A stretch of 32,306 bases of DNA from positions 1 through 32,306 of the forward strand of contig WFUE01000214.1 of assembly GCA_015485125.1 (NCBI GenBank), written 5' to 3'. Both the position numbers and the translations under genes were made by a program. The notes beneath the pieces are model-generated. The model had not been told where the DNA came from. It worked only from the letters and a program-made list of their open reading frames with translations, and did not search any database. The DNA is from Lysobacterales bacterium. Lineage in GTDB: Bacteria; Pseudomonadota; Gammaproteobacteria; Xanthomonadales; S139-57. Below, piece after piece: positions 7,286 to 16,429 of this stretch; within the stretch, counting starts at the first letter, position 1; each line of letters begins with the position of its first letter.

Positions 7286-9534
7286 GAGGGATCGTCGTCC
7301 TCCAAAGGTGTGTTCGTGTCAGACAGTCTGTCCAGCAGTGTATGCAATGGCAGCGGCGTATACAAATAATAGCCCTGGGCAAATCGACAGCCAGCATCCA
7401 TGAGCCACTGTTCCGCAGTACCGGTTTCCAGGCCCTCGGCTACCACTTCCACCTGCAGTTGATGTGCCATTTCCAGCAGGCTGTGCACCACCGCGCTGGC
7501 GCCCTCTCCCTGAAACAGACGCGTGGTGACGCTACGATCGATCTTGAGCCAGTTCAGTTGCATTTTTTTCAATCGTGACAGCGATGCGATGTGAAGTGAT
7601 GTCACATCCAGTGCCAGTGCGATGCCTGCTCCGGCCATCATTTTCAGGATCGGCGTCATCCATGGCAACTCACTCTCCTCCGGTTCATGCGTCAGATTCA
7701 GGATGATATCTTCCGGAGGGATGGAAAATGACTGCAACAATTCCAGCAGTTGTTTAGCCCGTTTGCCGTCTCGCCAGTTCTTGGGAAAAACATTCAATTC
7801 CAGTTTTGCATTCGCCGGCAGTCTTGGCTTGAGTTGCTCCCAGTCTCGGCAAGCCTGGCGCAATACCCATTGCTCCAGCTCTGCAATGGCACCATTGGCT
7901 TCGGCTAGCGGGATGAACAGCGACGGTGCAACCAGCCCCAGATCCGGGTGTTGCAGGCGCAGCAGGGCTTCAACGGAATGAATCCTGCCACTGGCCAGTT
8001 CCACCACAGGCTGATAATAGAGCTGAAAATACCCCTCCCGCAGAAAATCCAGCAGATGCGCACCCAGTTCCATTTGCCGCCGGGCCCGCTCCACCATGCC
8101 CTTGCGATGCACTACAAATCCGCCATGACCCACCTGCTGCGCTTGATAGAGGGCGGTTTCCGCCCGCAGCAACCAAGTTTCCGGCTGCAAGTAGCAATCC
8201 ACTTCCAGCAGGGCCAAACCCACCGCGGTACGCACGGGGATGGCCAGCCCCTGCCACTGCATGGGCTGCTGTTCGGCCTGCTCCAACCAGCGCTGATGCA
8301 CCTCGGCCAGCGGTTTTTCCGGCATGGCCTTGACCCAGACGGCAAACTTGCCTTCCTCCAGTGCGTAGACCGTGGCCTGAAGCCCCTCATCCTGCAGAAA
8401 AGCCTGCATGCGTTCCACGAACAATCGCATGATCTCCTTGCCCTGATTGTGGCCATACAGCTCGCGATAGCGCTGATGATCCAGCCACTTGATGCAAAAC
8501 AGCACATCTCCACTGGCATGCTGATCCCGCACCAGTTCTCCCAGTGCCCGGTTGAGTGCATTCCGGTTGGGTAACCGGGTTACCGGATCGTGGAACAAGA
8601 GAAAGTCCTTGGCTTCGTTTGCCTCGCAAATTGTTTCAAGCTGTGTCTGCAGGGTCTGTTCTCGCTGTTCCAGTACCCTGGCCAGTGACAGGCTACGACG
8701 GTATTGCACCCAGACCAGGAGCAAAAGCAACAACAACAGGGCTGTCGCCGAAAACAGGGTCAAATACCAGAAAGCTGGCACCGGCTGCAAACCCTGGGGA
8801 GAGAGCATCACCACAAACTCCCAGGGGGCTCCGTCACCATCCGGATCCAGTTGAAAGTGACTCATCACCCCGGTTTCAGTTTCTTCCGTGGCCGAATCGA
8901 AAAGCAGGCGGTGCTTTTCGTCCCGAACCAGTACACGAACCGGCAGATCAGCAAACTGGTCTTGTACCAACCGCTCCATGAATCGACGCACCGACAACGC
9001 AATCATGGCCACTTCAGGCCAATCCGTACTCAGCTGGAGTGGCCAATAGATATAGACCCCCGAGCCACCGTTGGGAAAGGAAAAATCTGGAGGAATGGCC
9101 AGTTTGCCGGTGAAGCGGGCCTGTTCAATACTTCCCGCGTGCCGACGTGGCAAGGAAGCATCCTCCTGCCACAAGGTCTCCTGTCGGGCGCTGAGGGCAA
9201 ACCAGGCCAAGCCCTTCACCAGCCCCATGGCTTTCACCTCGGGGTGGTCCTCCATGTATGCCCGCATCAGGAGCTTCGCGCTACGCGAATCCAACTGCCC
9301 GCTTTCATTCCAATAGCGCTGCCATTGCTGCATGACTTGCATATGCCGGCCATAGCCCTCGGTGACGGCGTGATGCAGGCGACTGGCCTGCACATCAATC
9401 CAATTCTGTTGCCGAGCCAATTGTTCACGTTCAAAACGCAGTGCCAACAAGCCTGTAAATAACAGGAGTAGCAATACCAATCCGGAAAGAGGCAGCCAAT
9501 TCAGTATCTGTTTTGCCGACGTTTTTTCTGACAT
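7282..9534 (-). CDS. Membrane-bound degenerate GGDEF/EAL protein with periplasmic sensor domain
   Basis: Two TM segments (LSGLVLLLLLFTGLLAL and FWYLTLFSATALLLLLLLLVWV) flank a CHASE-like region; GGDEF region HDPVTRLPNRNAL with EEGKF in place of GGDEF; EAL region with EALLR, LKIDRSV and VAEGLETG. Start MSEKTSAK at 9534 or an upstream in-frame start (9570). Confidence 0.88.
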   Translation of the reverse strand: MSEKTSAKQILNWLPLSGLVLLLLLFTGLLALRFEREQLARQQNWIDVQASRLHHAVTEGYGRHMQVMQQWQRYWNESGQLDSRSAKLLMRAYMEDHPEVKAMGLVKGLAWFALSARQETLWQEDASLPRRHAGSIEQARFTGKLAIPPDFSFPNGGSGVYIYWPLQLSTDWPEVAMIALSVRRFMERLVQDQFADLPVRVLVRDEKHRLLFDSATEETETGVMSHFQLDPDGDGAPWEFVVMLSPQGLQPVPAFWYLTLFSATALLLLLLLLVWVQYRRSLSLARVLEQREQTLQTQLETICEANEAKDFLLFHDPVTRLPNRNALNRALGELVRDQHASGDVLFCIKWLDHQRYRELYGHNQGKEIMRLFVERMQAFLQDEGLQATVYALEEGKFAVWVKAMPEKPLAEVHQRWLEQAEQQPMQWQGLAIPVRTAVGLALLEVDCYLQPETWLLRAETALYQAQQVGHGGFVVHRKGMVERARRQMELGAHLLDFLREGYFQLYYQPVVELASGRIHSVEALLRLQHPDLGLVAPSLFIPLAEANGAIAELEQWVLRQACRDWEQLKPRLPANAKLELNVFPKNWRDGKRAKQLLELLQSFSIPPEDIILNLTHEPEESELPWMTPILKMMAGAGIALALDVTSLHIASLSRLKKMQLNWLKIDRSVTTRLFQGEGASAVVHSLLEMAHQLQVEVVAEGLETGTAEQWLMDAGCRFAQGYYLYTPLPLHTLLDRLSDTNTPLEDDDPS

Positions 9535-9582
9535 GAGCCCAAGCATAGCATTGCCCATGTATTCTGGCATCCGCCAACCAAA

Positions 9583-12500
9583 TTACATGTTGCGCCGATA
9601 GGCCCCGCCGACCCGATACAACAGAGCGGTGATCTGCCCCAGGGAGGCATGACGCACGGCCTGCATCAACCCGTCAAACAGGTTTTGCCCCTGCAACGCC
9701 CGTTGCTGCAACTGTTGCAGTTCAGCCTGCACGCAGGGCGCGTGATGGCGATGAAAGGCCTCCAGCGCCTCGATCTGCTGCTGTTTTTCCATGCTGGTGG
9801 AGCGCATCAACTCCACTTCCGGCAGGGCTTCCGAATCCTTGCCCTGGAAGGTATTCACCCCGATGATGGGCAGGCTGCCATCGTGCTTTTTCTGCTCGTA
9901 GAACAGGCTTTCTTCCTGAATGCGCCCGCGCTGGTACATGGTCTCCATGGCGCCCAGCACCCCGCCCCGTTCACTCAGGCGCTCAAATTCGCGATAGACG
10001 GCTTCTTCCACCAGATCGGTCAGCTCGTCGATGATGAAACTGCCCTGCCAGGGGTTCTCGCACTGGTTCAGCCCCAGTTCGTGATTGATGATCATCTGGA
10101 TGGCCATGGCCCGCCGTACCGAGGCCTCGGTGGGCGTGGTCAGCGCCTCGTCATAAGCGTTGGTATGCAGGCTGTTGCAGTTGTCGAACAAGGCATACAG
10201 GGCCTGCAGGGTGGTGCGGATATCATTGAACTGCATTTCCTGCGCGTGCAGGGAACGGCCAGAGGTCTGAATATGGTATTTCAACTTCTGGCTGCGTTCG
10301 GACGCGCCATAACGTTCTTTCATCGCCCGGGCCCAGATCCGCCGTGCCACCCGGCCGATGACCGCGTATTCCGGGTCCATGCCATTGGAAAAGAAGAAGC
10401 TCAGGTTGGGGGCGAAATCGTCGATGTGCATGCCCCGGGCCAGGTAGTACTCCACCAGAGTGAAACCATTGGCCAGGGTAAAGGCCAGCTGGGTGATGGG
10501 GTTGGCGCCCGCTTCGGCGATATGGTAGCCGGATACCGACACGCTGTAGTAGTTGCGTACCTGATGGTCGATGAACCATTCCTGCACATCCCCCATCATC
10601 CGCAGGGCGAAGGGGGTGGAAAAAATGCAGGTGTTCTGGGCCTGATCTTCCTTGAGAATGTCGGCCTGCACGGTGCCGCGCACCTGCCGCAGCGTGGCCT
10701 CACGGATGCGCTGGTAGGTTTCCGGCTCCAGCAGCTGATCGCCGGTCACGCCCAGCAGGCCCAGACCCAGGCCATCATTTCCCGCCGGCAATTCCCCGTG
10801 GTAGGCCACCGGATAATCACCCCGCAACTTCCGAATGCGTTTCTCGGCCTCGGCCCACTGCCCGCTTTCCTTCAGGTGTTTTTCCACCTGCTGGTCAATG
10901 GCGGTATTCATGAACATGGCCAGGATGACCGGCGCCGGACCGTTGATGGTCATGGAAACCGAGGTGCCGGGCGAGCACAGGTCAAAGCCGGAGTAGAGCT
11001 TCTTCATGTCATCCAGGGTGGCGATGGACACCCCGGAGTTGCCGATCTTGCCGTAGATATCCGGCCGCGATGCCGGGTTTTCGCCATAGAGCGTGACCGA
11101 ATCGAAGGCGGTGGACAGGCGCTTGGCCGGCGAGCCGGAGGACAGATAATGAAAACGGCGGTTGGTGCGTTCCGGCGTGCCTTCGCCGGCAAACATGCGC
11201 GTGGGGTCTTCTCCCTTGCGTCGGAACGGATAGACCCCGGCGGTAAAGGGAAAGTAACCGGGCAGGTTTTCCCGAAAGAGAAAGCGCAACTGCTCGCCCC
11301 AGTCTTCGAACCGGGGCACGGCCACCTTGCGAATAGCCATCCCGGCCAGGGATTGCACCGTGTTTTCCACCGTGATTTCCCGCCCCCGCACTTGATAGGA
11401 CTGAGTTTCCGCTTCGTAGGCGGCGCGCCGTTCCGGCCAGTTTTTCAGGCAGGCGATGACCTCGCCGGGCAACTGTTCCAGTGCCGCCATATAGCGCTGT
11501 CGCAGGGTTTGCAATGTGGCGTCGGCGGCATCTTCGACGGTTTCCGGATAGGGCTGCCAGGCTGCCGGGGCATGCGCATCCAGACTTTGCAGCACCGACC
11601 ATAATTGCTGAAGCGACCGCGCCGTGGCTATCCAGCCCCGCAGCCGGTGGTCGAAGGCGCGGCCCTGTTCAGCGATTTCCGCCAGGTAACGCTTGCGTTC
11701 GGAGGGGATGATGACCTCGCCCCGCTTGACCAATGCTTCATCCGCTACCGGTTCCAGTGGCGGCAGACCATCCAGCGCCGACACGCCCCGTTCCGCCAGC
11801 CAATGGGCCAGATGGGTGAACAGGCGGTTCATGCCCGGATTGTTGAACTGGCTGGCCATGGTGGGAAACACCGGTACCTCGGCATCCGGCAGATCGAAGG
11901 CCAGGCGATTGCGTTTCCACTGCTTGCGAATGTCGCGCAAGGCATCGAGACTGCCCTGACGGTCGGCCTTGTTGAGCACCACCAACTCGGCGAAATCCAG
12001 CATGTCGATTTTCTCCAGCTGGCTGGCCGCGCCGTATTCGCTGGTCATGACATAGATGGGCAGATCCACCAGATCGACGATTTCCGAATCACTCTGGCCA
12101 ATACCGGCGGTTTCCACCAGAATCAGGTCGAAGGGCTGGGTCTTGAGCAAACGAATGCTGTCGGCCAGCAGCGCATTGGTGGCGCTGTTCTGCCGGCGCG
12201 TGGCCAGTGAGCGCATGAAGATGCCGTCATCCAGCGCATTCATGCGGATGCGGTCACCCAGCAGGGCACCGCCGGTCTTGCGTCGGGTGGGGTCCACCGC
12301 CAGCAGTGCGATGCGCAGATCCGGCGCCTGACGACGAAAACGCAGCAACAGTTCATCAGTGACTGAACTTTTACCGGCCCCACCGGTACCGGTAATGCCG
12401 ATGACGGGGATGTCGCGGACCGGCGGCAACGCAGTGGCGGAAAGTTTCTCCTCCTGCAGCGCGGTCAAGCTCAGGGCCAGGCCGGCGGCATCCAGCGGCT

Positions 12501-13005
12501 GATCCAGCGTCGGCAGTGGCTGCGGTTGACGGGCCGCCAATGCTCGATCCACCAGATCCTGAATCATGGCATCCAGCCCCAACTGCATGCCGTCGTTGGG
12601 GTGATAGATGCGCTCCACCCCATAGGCCTGCAACTCGGCGATTTCCTCCGGGGTGATGGTGCCGCCGCCACCACCAAAGACCCGCACATGGGCCAGCCCT
12701 TCTTCCCGCAGGCGATCCACCAGATAACGGAAATACTCCATGTGCCCGCCCTGATAGGAGGAAATGGCCACCGCGTCCGCGTCTTCCTGCAACACCGCGC
12801 GCACCACTTCGTCCACACTGCGGTTGTGCCCCAGATGAATGACCTCCGCGCCCTTGCCCTGAATCAGGCGGCGCATGATATTGATGGCCGCGTCATGACC
12901 ATCGAACAGCGAAGCCGCCGTCACCACCCGCAGCGGGCCGCGTCGCAACAATTGCCGGGGTAGCTGTGAGTCGGTGTTGGACAATGCATGGGGCTGGGCA
13001 GACAT
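9583..13005 (-). CDS. icmF: Fused isobutyryl-CoA mutase IcmF (B12-binding, MeaB-like GTPase and mutase catalytic domains)
   Basis: [17 protein letters not shown]12-binding region; [22 protein letters not shown]-loop; mutase domain [40 protein letters not shown]...[26 protein letters not shown]...[11 protein letters not shown]. Start [10 protein letters not shown] at 13005. Confidence 0.95.
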   Translation of the reverse strand: MSAQPHALSNTDSQLPRQLLRRGPLRVVTAASLFDGHDAAINIMRRLIQGKGAEVIHLGHNRSVDEVVRAVLQEDADAVAISSYQGGHMEYFRYLVDRLREEGLAHVRVFGGGGGTITPEEIAELQAYGVERIYHPNDGMQLGLDAMIQDLVDRALAARQPQPLPTLDQPLDAAGLALSLTALQEEKLSATALPPVRDIPVIGITGTGGAGKSSVTDELLLRFRRQAPDLRIALLAVDPTRRKTGGALLGDRIRMNALDDGIFMRSLATRRQNSATNALLADSIRLLKTQPFDLILVETAGIGQSDSEIVDLVDLPIYVMTSEYGAASQLEKIDMLDFAELVVLNKADRQGSLDALRDIRKQWKRNRLAFDLPDAEVPVFPTMASQFNNPGMNRLFTHLAHWLAERGVSALDGLPPLEPVADEALVKRGEVIIPSERKRYLAEIAEQGRAFDHRLRGWIATARSLQQLWSVLQSLDAHAPAAWQPYPETVEDAADATLQTLRQRYMAALEQLPGEVIACLKNWPERRAAYEAETQSYQVRGREITVENTVQSLAGMAIRKVAVPRFEDWGEQLRFLFRENLPGYFPFTAGVYPFRRKGEDPTRMFAGEGTPERTNRRFHYLSSGSPAKRLSTAFDSVTLYGENPASRPDIYGKIGNSGVSIATLDDMKKLYSGFDLCSPGTSVSMTINGPAPVILAMFMNTAIDQQVEKHLKESGQWAEAEKRIRKLRGDYPVAYHGELPAGNDGLGLGLLGVTGDQLLEPETYQRIREATLRQVRGTVQADILKEDQAQNTCIFSTPFALRMMGDVQEWFIDHQVRNYYSVSVSGYHIAEAGANPITQLAFTLANGFTLVEYYLARGMHIDDFAPNLSFFFSNGMDPEYAVIGRVARRIWARAMKERYGASERSQKLKYHIQTSGRSLHAQEMQFNDIRTTLQALYALFDNCNSLHTNAYDEALTTPTEASVRRAMAIQMIINHELGLNQCENPWQGSFIIDELTDLVEEAVYREFERLSERGGVLGAMETMYQRGRIQEESLFYEQKKHDGSLPIIGVNTFQGKDSEALPEVELMRSTSMEKQQQIEALEAFHRHHAPCVQAELQQLQQRALQGQNLFDGLMQAVRHASLGQITALLYRVGGAYRRNM

Positions 13006-13114
13006 GTTGACCTCATGGAACGCGCTTTGGGGCGCGCATTGTAAAAGAAATCCTTGAACACAGCCAACATTGTATGTCAATCCCTCTTGCGGGGAAAATT
13101 CGAACAATCTTTCC

Positions 13115-13137
13115 ATGCAAAAATGAGTAGTTTGCAT
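13115..13137. promoter_or_regulatory. Candidate operator: perfect inverted repeat ATGCAAA-N9-TTTGCAT
   Basis: In the divergent icmF / Leu-dehydrogenase intergenic region; 7-bp perfect arms, immediately upstream of a TAGAAT -10-like element at 13138. Confidence 0.5.
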
Positions 13138-13244
13138 TAGAATAGCGCCCGCCTGTCGGGCGGCCAGACCCTGCCGCTCCCCACGATCACGAGTGGTGGC
13201 GGGCCAACCGCCTGGCCACTGCTCCATAACCCTCGGAGACCCCC

Positions 13245-14360
13245 ATGGAATTGTTCGAAACCGTTCACCAGTCCGGACACGAGCAGATCGTGTTCTGTCA
13301 CGACGCCGACAGCGGCCTCAAGGCCATTATCGCCATCCACGACACCACGCTGGGCCCGGCCCTGGGCGGGCTGCGCATGTGGCCCTACAAAACGGAAGAA
13401 GCCGCGCTGAATGACGCGCTGCGCCTGTCCCGTGGCATGACCTACAAGGCGGCGGTTTCCGGCCTGAACCTGGGCGGTGGCAAATCGGTGATCATCGCCG
13501 ACCCGCGCAAGGACAAGTCCGAAGCGCTGTTCCGCAGCTTTGGCCGCTTTGTCGAAACCCTGCAGGGCCGCTATATCACGGCGGAAGATGTGGGCATCAA
13601 CGTGTCCGACATGGAATATGTACTGCAGGAAACCGACCATGTGGTGGGCATTCCCGAAAGCCTGGGTGGCAGCGGAGACCCCTCGCCGTTCACCGCCTTC
13701 GGCACCCTGCAGGGCATCCGCGCCTGTCTGCGGCAACAGTTCGATGACGAAACCCTGTCTCATTACAGCTTCGCCATTCAGGGCGTGGGCCATGTGGGCT
13801 ATCATCTGGCACGCATGCTGCGCGAGCAGGATGCCAAGGTCTTCGTCAGTGACATCCACCAGGACAATGTGGACCGCTGTGTCAATGAATTGGGCTGCGA
13901 GGCCGTCCCCGCGGACGAGATCTACGATGTGGATGCCGATGTCTTCGCCCCTTCCGCCCTCGGCGCCATTCTCAACGAGGACACGCTGCCACGGATGAAA
14001 TTCCGCATCGTCTGCGGCAGCGCCAACAACCAGCTGGCCACCGAAGCCATCGGAGACGAACTGCATGCCAGGGGCGTGCTCTACGCACCGGATTACGCCG
14101 TCAACGCCGGCGGCCTGATGAATGTCTATCTGGAACTGGAAGGCTACAACGCCGACAAGGCCAACCACATGGTCAAGGGCATCTACCAGAACATTCTCAA
14201 CATTCTGAAAAAGGCCGAGGCCGAGGGTCTGCCCACCTACAAGGCCGCCGACCTGCTGGCCGAACAGCGCATCGCCCAGATGGCCCGGCTGCGGCCGGCC
14301 CGCACCGGCAGTTTCCGCCGCCATCGCCTGGACAGCCGCCGCCTGAACGGCCGTCATTGA
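13245..14360 (+). CDS. Glu/Leu/Phe/Val dehydrogenase family (probable leucine/valine dehydrogenase)
   Basis: [48 protein letters not shown]...[14 protein letters not shown]...CGSANNQL...[15 protein letters not shown], characteristic of branched-chain amino acid dehydrogenases. Confidence 0.93.
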   Translation: MELFETVHQSGHEQIVFCHDADSGLKAIIAIHDTTLGPALGGLRMWPYKTEEAALNDALRLSRGMTYKAAVSGLNLGGGKSVIIADPRKDKSEALFRSFGRFVETLQGRYITAEDVGINVSDMEYVLQETDHVVGIPESLGGSGDPSPFTAFGTLQGIRACLRQQFDDETLSHYSFAIQGVGHVGYHLARMLREQDAKVFVSDIHQDNVDRCVNELGCEAVPADEIYDVDADVFAPSALGAILNEDTLPRMKFRIVCGSANNQLATEAIGDELHARGVLYAPDYAVNAGGLMNVYLELEGYNADKANHMVKGIYQNILNILKKAEAEGLPTYKAADLLAEQRIAQMARLRPARTGSFRRHRLDSRRLNGRH

Positions 14361-14371
14361 AGGAGCCTGTC

Positions 14372-15538
14372 ATGAAACAAGCACTGTATATCTACAGCGC
14401 CGCCAGAACGCCCATCGGCAGTTTCCAGGGCCAGTTCAGCCCGCTGGCGGCCCACCAGCTGGGTGCCGCCGCCATTGCCGCCGCCGTGGACCGGGCCAGC
14501 ATCGATGGCCAGACCGTGGACGAACTGATCATGGGCTGCGTGCTGCCCGCCGGCCAGGGCCAGGCCCCGGCCCGCCAGGCCGCGCTGGGGGCGGGGTTGC
14601 CCATTGCCGTGCCCTGCACCACCATCAACAAGGTGTGCGGCTCCGGCATGAAAGCCATCATGCAGGCCGGTGACGCCATTCTGGCCGGTCACGCCCGTGT
14701 GGCCGTGGCTGGCGGCATGGAATCCATGACCAACGCACCCTACCTCTTGCCCGGCGCGCGCAAGGGCTATCGCATGGGTCATCAGGAAGTACAGGACCAC
14801 ATGTTCCTCGACGGCCTGCAGAACCCCTACGATGGTCAGCTCATGGGGCATTTCGCCGAGTTGTGCGTGCGTGAGCATCAGTACACCCGCGAAGCCCAGG
14901 ATGCACTGGCCACCCGCTCCGTGGAACGCAGCCAGCAAGCCATCGCAGAAGGCTGGTTCGAAGCGGAAATCACCCCGGTAGAAGTCCGCCAGCGTAAAGA
15001 AACCATCCAGGTGACACAAGATGAAGAACCCGGCCGCATTCAGGCGGAAAAAATCCCCGGCCTGCGTCCGGCCTTCAGCAAGGACGGCACCGTCACCGCC
15101 GCCAATGCCTCCAAGATCTCCGACGGCGCCGCGGCACTGGTGATCGCTGACGACAGCCTGCAAGCCACGCCGCTGGCCCGCATCGTCGGTTACACCAGTT
15201 TTGCCCGTGAGCCGGAATGGTTTACCGTCGCTCCGGTGGGCGCCATCCGGAAACTGCTGCAACAGACCGGCTGGACCACGGATTCGGTGGACCTGTGGGA
15301 GATCAACGAAGCCTTTGCCGTGGTGACGCTGGCCGCCATCGACCAGCTGAAACTGGACCCGGAAAAGGTCAACGTACATGGTGGTGCCTGTGCGCTGGGC
15401 CACCCGCTGGGAGCCTCCGGCGCCCGCATCGTGGTCACCCTGTTGCACGCGTTGCGGCGGAAAGGCCTCAAGCGTGGCATTGCCAGCCTGTGCATCGGTG
15501 GCGGTGAAGCCACCGCCATCGCCGTCGAACTGCTCTGA
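14372..15538 (+). CDS. Acetyl-CoA C-acyltransferase (thiolase)
   Basis: AARTPIGSFQGQFSPL...VNKVCGSG-type motif (INKVCGSGMKAIM), NEAFAVV, GGACALGHPLGASGARI; AAGGAG ribosome-binding site upstream. Confidence 0.95.
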   Translation: MKQALYIYSAARTPIGSFQGQFSPLAAHQLGAAAIAAAVDRASIDGQTVDELIMGCVLPAGQGQAPARQAALGAGLPIAVPCTTINKVCGSGMKAIMQAGDAILAGHARVAVAGGMESMTNAPYLLPGARKGYRMGHQEVQDHMFLDGLQNPYDGQLMGHFAELCVREHQYTREAQDALATRSVERSQQAIAEGWFEAEITPVEVRQRKETIQVTQDEEPGRIQAEKIPGLRPAFSKDGTVTAANASKISDGAAALVIADDSLQATPLARIVGYTSFAREPEWFTVAPVGAIRKLLQQTGWTTDSVDLWEINEAFAVVTLAAIDQLKLDPEKVNVHGGACALGHPLGASGARIVVTLLHALRRKGLKRGIASLCIGGGEATAIAVELL

Positions 15539-15548
15539 GGAGGCTGGC

Positions 15549-16316
15549 ATGAAGCACGAAACCATTCGCGCCATCATTTCCGGTGGCGTTTCCGGCCTGG
15601 GGCTGGCCACGGCCCGCGCGCTGGTCGCTGCCGGTGCCCAGGTCACTCTGGTGGACATCAACGGTGAAAGCGCCGACGGCGTACTGGACGAGCTGGGCCC
15701 GGCCGCCCGCTTCGTCCAGGCCGATGTCAGCGACGAGAACGAAGTGCTGCGGGCAGTGGAATCGGCCCACAAGCAGATGGACGGGCTGAATCTGGTGGTC
15801 AATGCCGCCGGCATCCTCGGCGCGGCCCGGGTACTGGGCCGGCAAGGCCCCATGCCCTCGGACCTGTTTCGCAAGACGCTGGAAGTCAATCTGCTGGGCA
15901 GCTTCAACCTGGCCAAGTGCGCCGCCGCCCTGATGCAGCACAACGAACCCATGGAAGATGGCGAACGCGGCCTCATCATCAATACCGCTTCCGTGGCTGC
16001 TTTCGAGGGGCAGATCGGCCAGGCTGCCTACGCGGCCTCCAAGGGCGGCATCGTCGGCATGACCCTGCCCATGGCTCGTGAACTGGGCCGTTTTGGCATT
16101 CGGGTCATGACCATCGCCCCGGGGATCTTCGAAACCCCCATGGTGGCCGGCATGCCCGAGGAAGTTCAGGCCTCGCTGGCGGCCAGCATTCCCTTCCCCG
16201 GCCGGCTGGGTCAGGGAAGCGAATATGCCGCCCTGGTGCTGCACATTGCCGAAAACCGCTATCTGAACGGCGAAACCATCCGTCTGGATGGCGCCACCCG
16301 CCTGCAACCACGCTGA
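15549..16316 (+). CDS. SDR-family 3-hydroxyacyl-CoA dehydrogenase (HSD17B10-like)
   Basis: SGGVSGLGLATARALVAAGAQVTLVDIN, NAAG, and YAASKGG active site; overall similar to type-2 3-hydroxyacyl-CoA dehydrogenases. Confidence 0.88.
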   Translation: MKHETIRAIISGGVSGLGLATARALVAAGAQVTLVDINGESADGVLDELGPAARFVQADVSDENEVLRAVESAHKQMDGLNLVVNAAGILGAARVLGRQGPMPSDLFRKTLEVNLLGSFNLAKCAAALMQHNEPMEDGERGLIINTASVAAFEGQIGQAAYAASKGGIVGMTLPMARELGRFGIRVMTIAPGIFETPMVAGMPEEVQASLAASIPFPGRLGQGSEYAALVLHIAENRYLNGETIRLDGATRLQPR

Positions 16317-16330
16317 TTGATCGAGAGCGC

Positions 16331-16355
16331 GGCGCGGTTCGCACCGTGCCGCGCC
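16331..16355. terminator. Hairpin downstream of the SDR gene, possible terminator
   Basis: GGCGCGG-N11-CCGCGCC perfect 7-bp arms just after the SDR stop; no strong T tract. Confidence 0.35.
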
Positions 16356-16429
16356 TTGCAAAAGATGTCGGCTTCAGTAGTATCACCTACTGGTTTTCTC
16401 AGGCGACATCCTCGCAAAGGCCCGATTGA

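Noticed and set aside
6218-7369. 383-aa plus-strand ORF opposite the CNB-rhodanese paralog
   Set aside because: Gln/His-rich antisense frame with no family motif; opposite strand has CNB and rhodanese signatures.
7588-7608. GATGTGA-N7-TCACATC palindrome resembling a CRP site
   Set aside because: Spacer is 7 rather than the 6 of the CRP consensus and it lies inside the EAL-domain coding sequence; likely chance.
9649-11604. 651-aa ORF antisense to icmF
   Set aside because: Shadow ORF from GC-rich codon bias; the minus-strand frame encodes clear IcmF motifs and this translation shows no recognisable domain.
13021-13040. GCGCG...CGCGC hairpin near the icmF start considered as a riboswitch
   Set aside because: Short GC palindrome only; no B12-box-like sequence or larger conserved fold recognised.
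14354-15982. 542-aa minus-strand ORF opposite the thiolase and SDR genes
   Set aside because: Opposite strand carries unambiguous thiolase and SDR motifs; the antisense translation is low-complexity Gly/His/Ala-rich.
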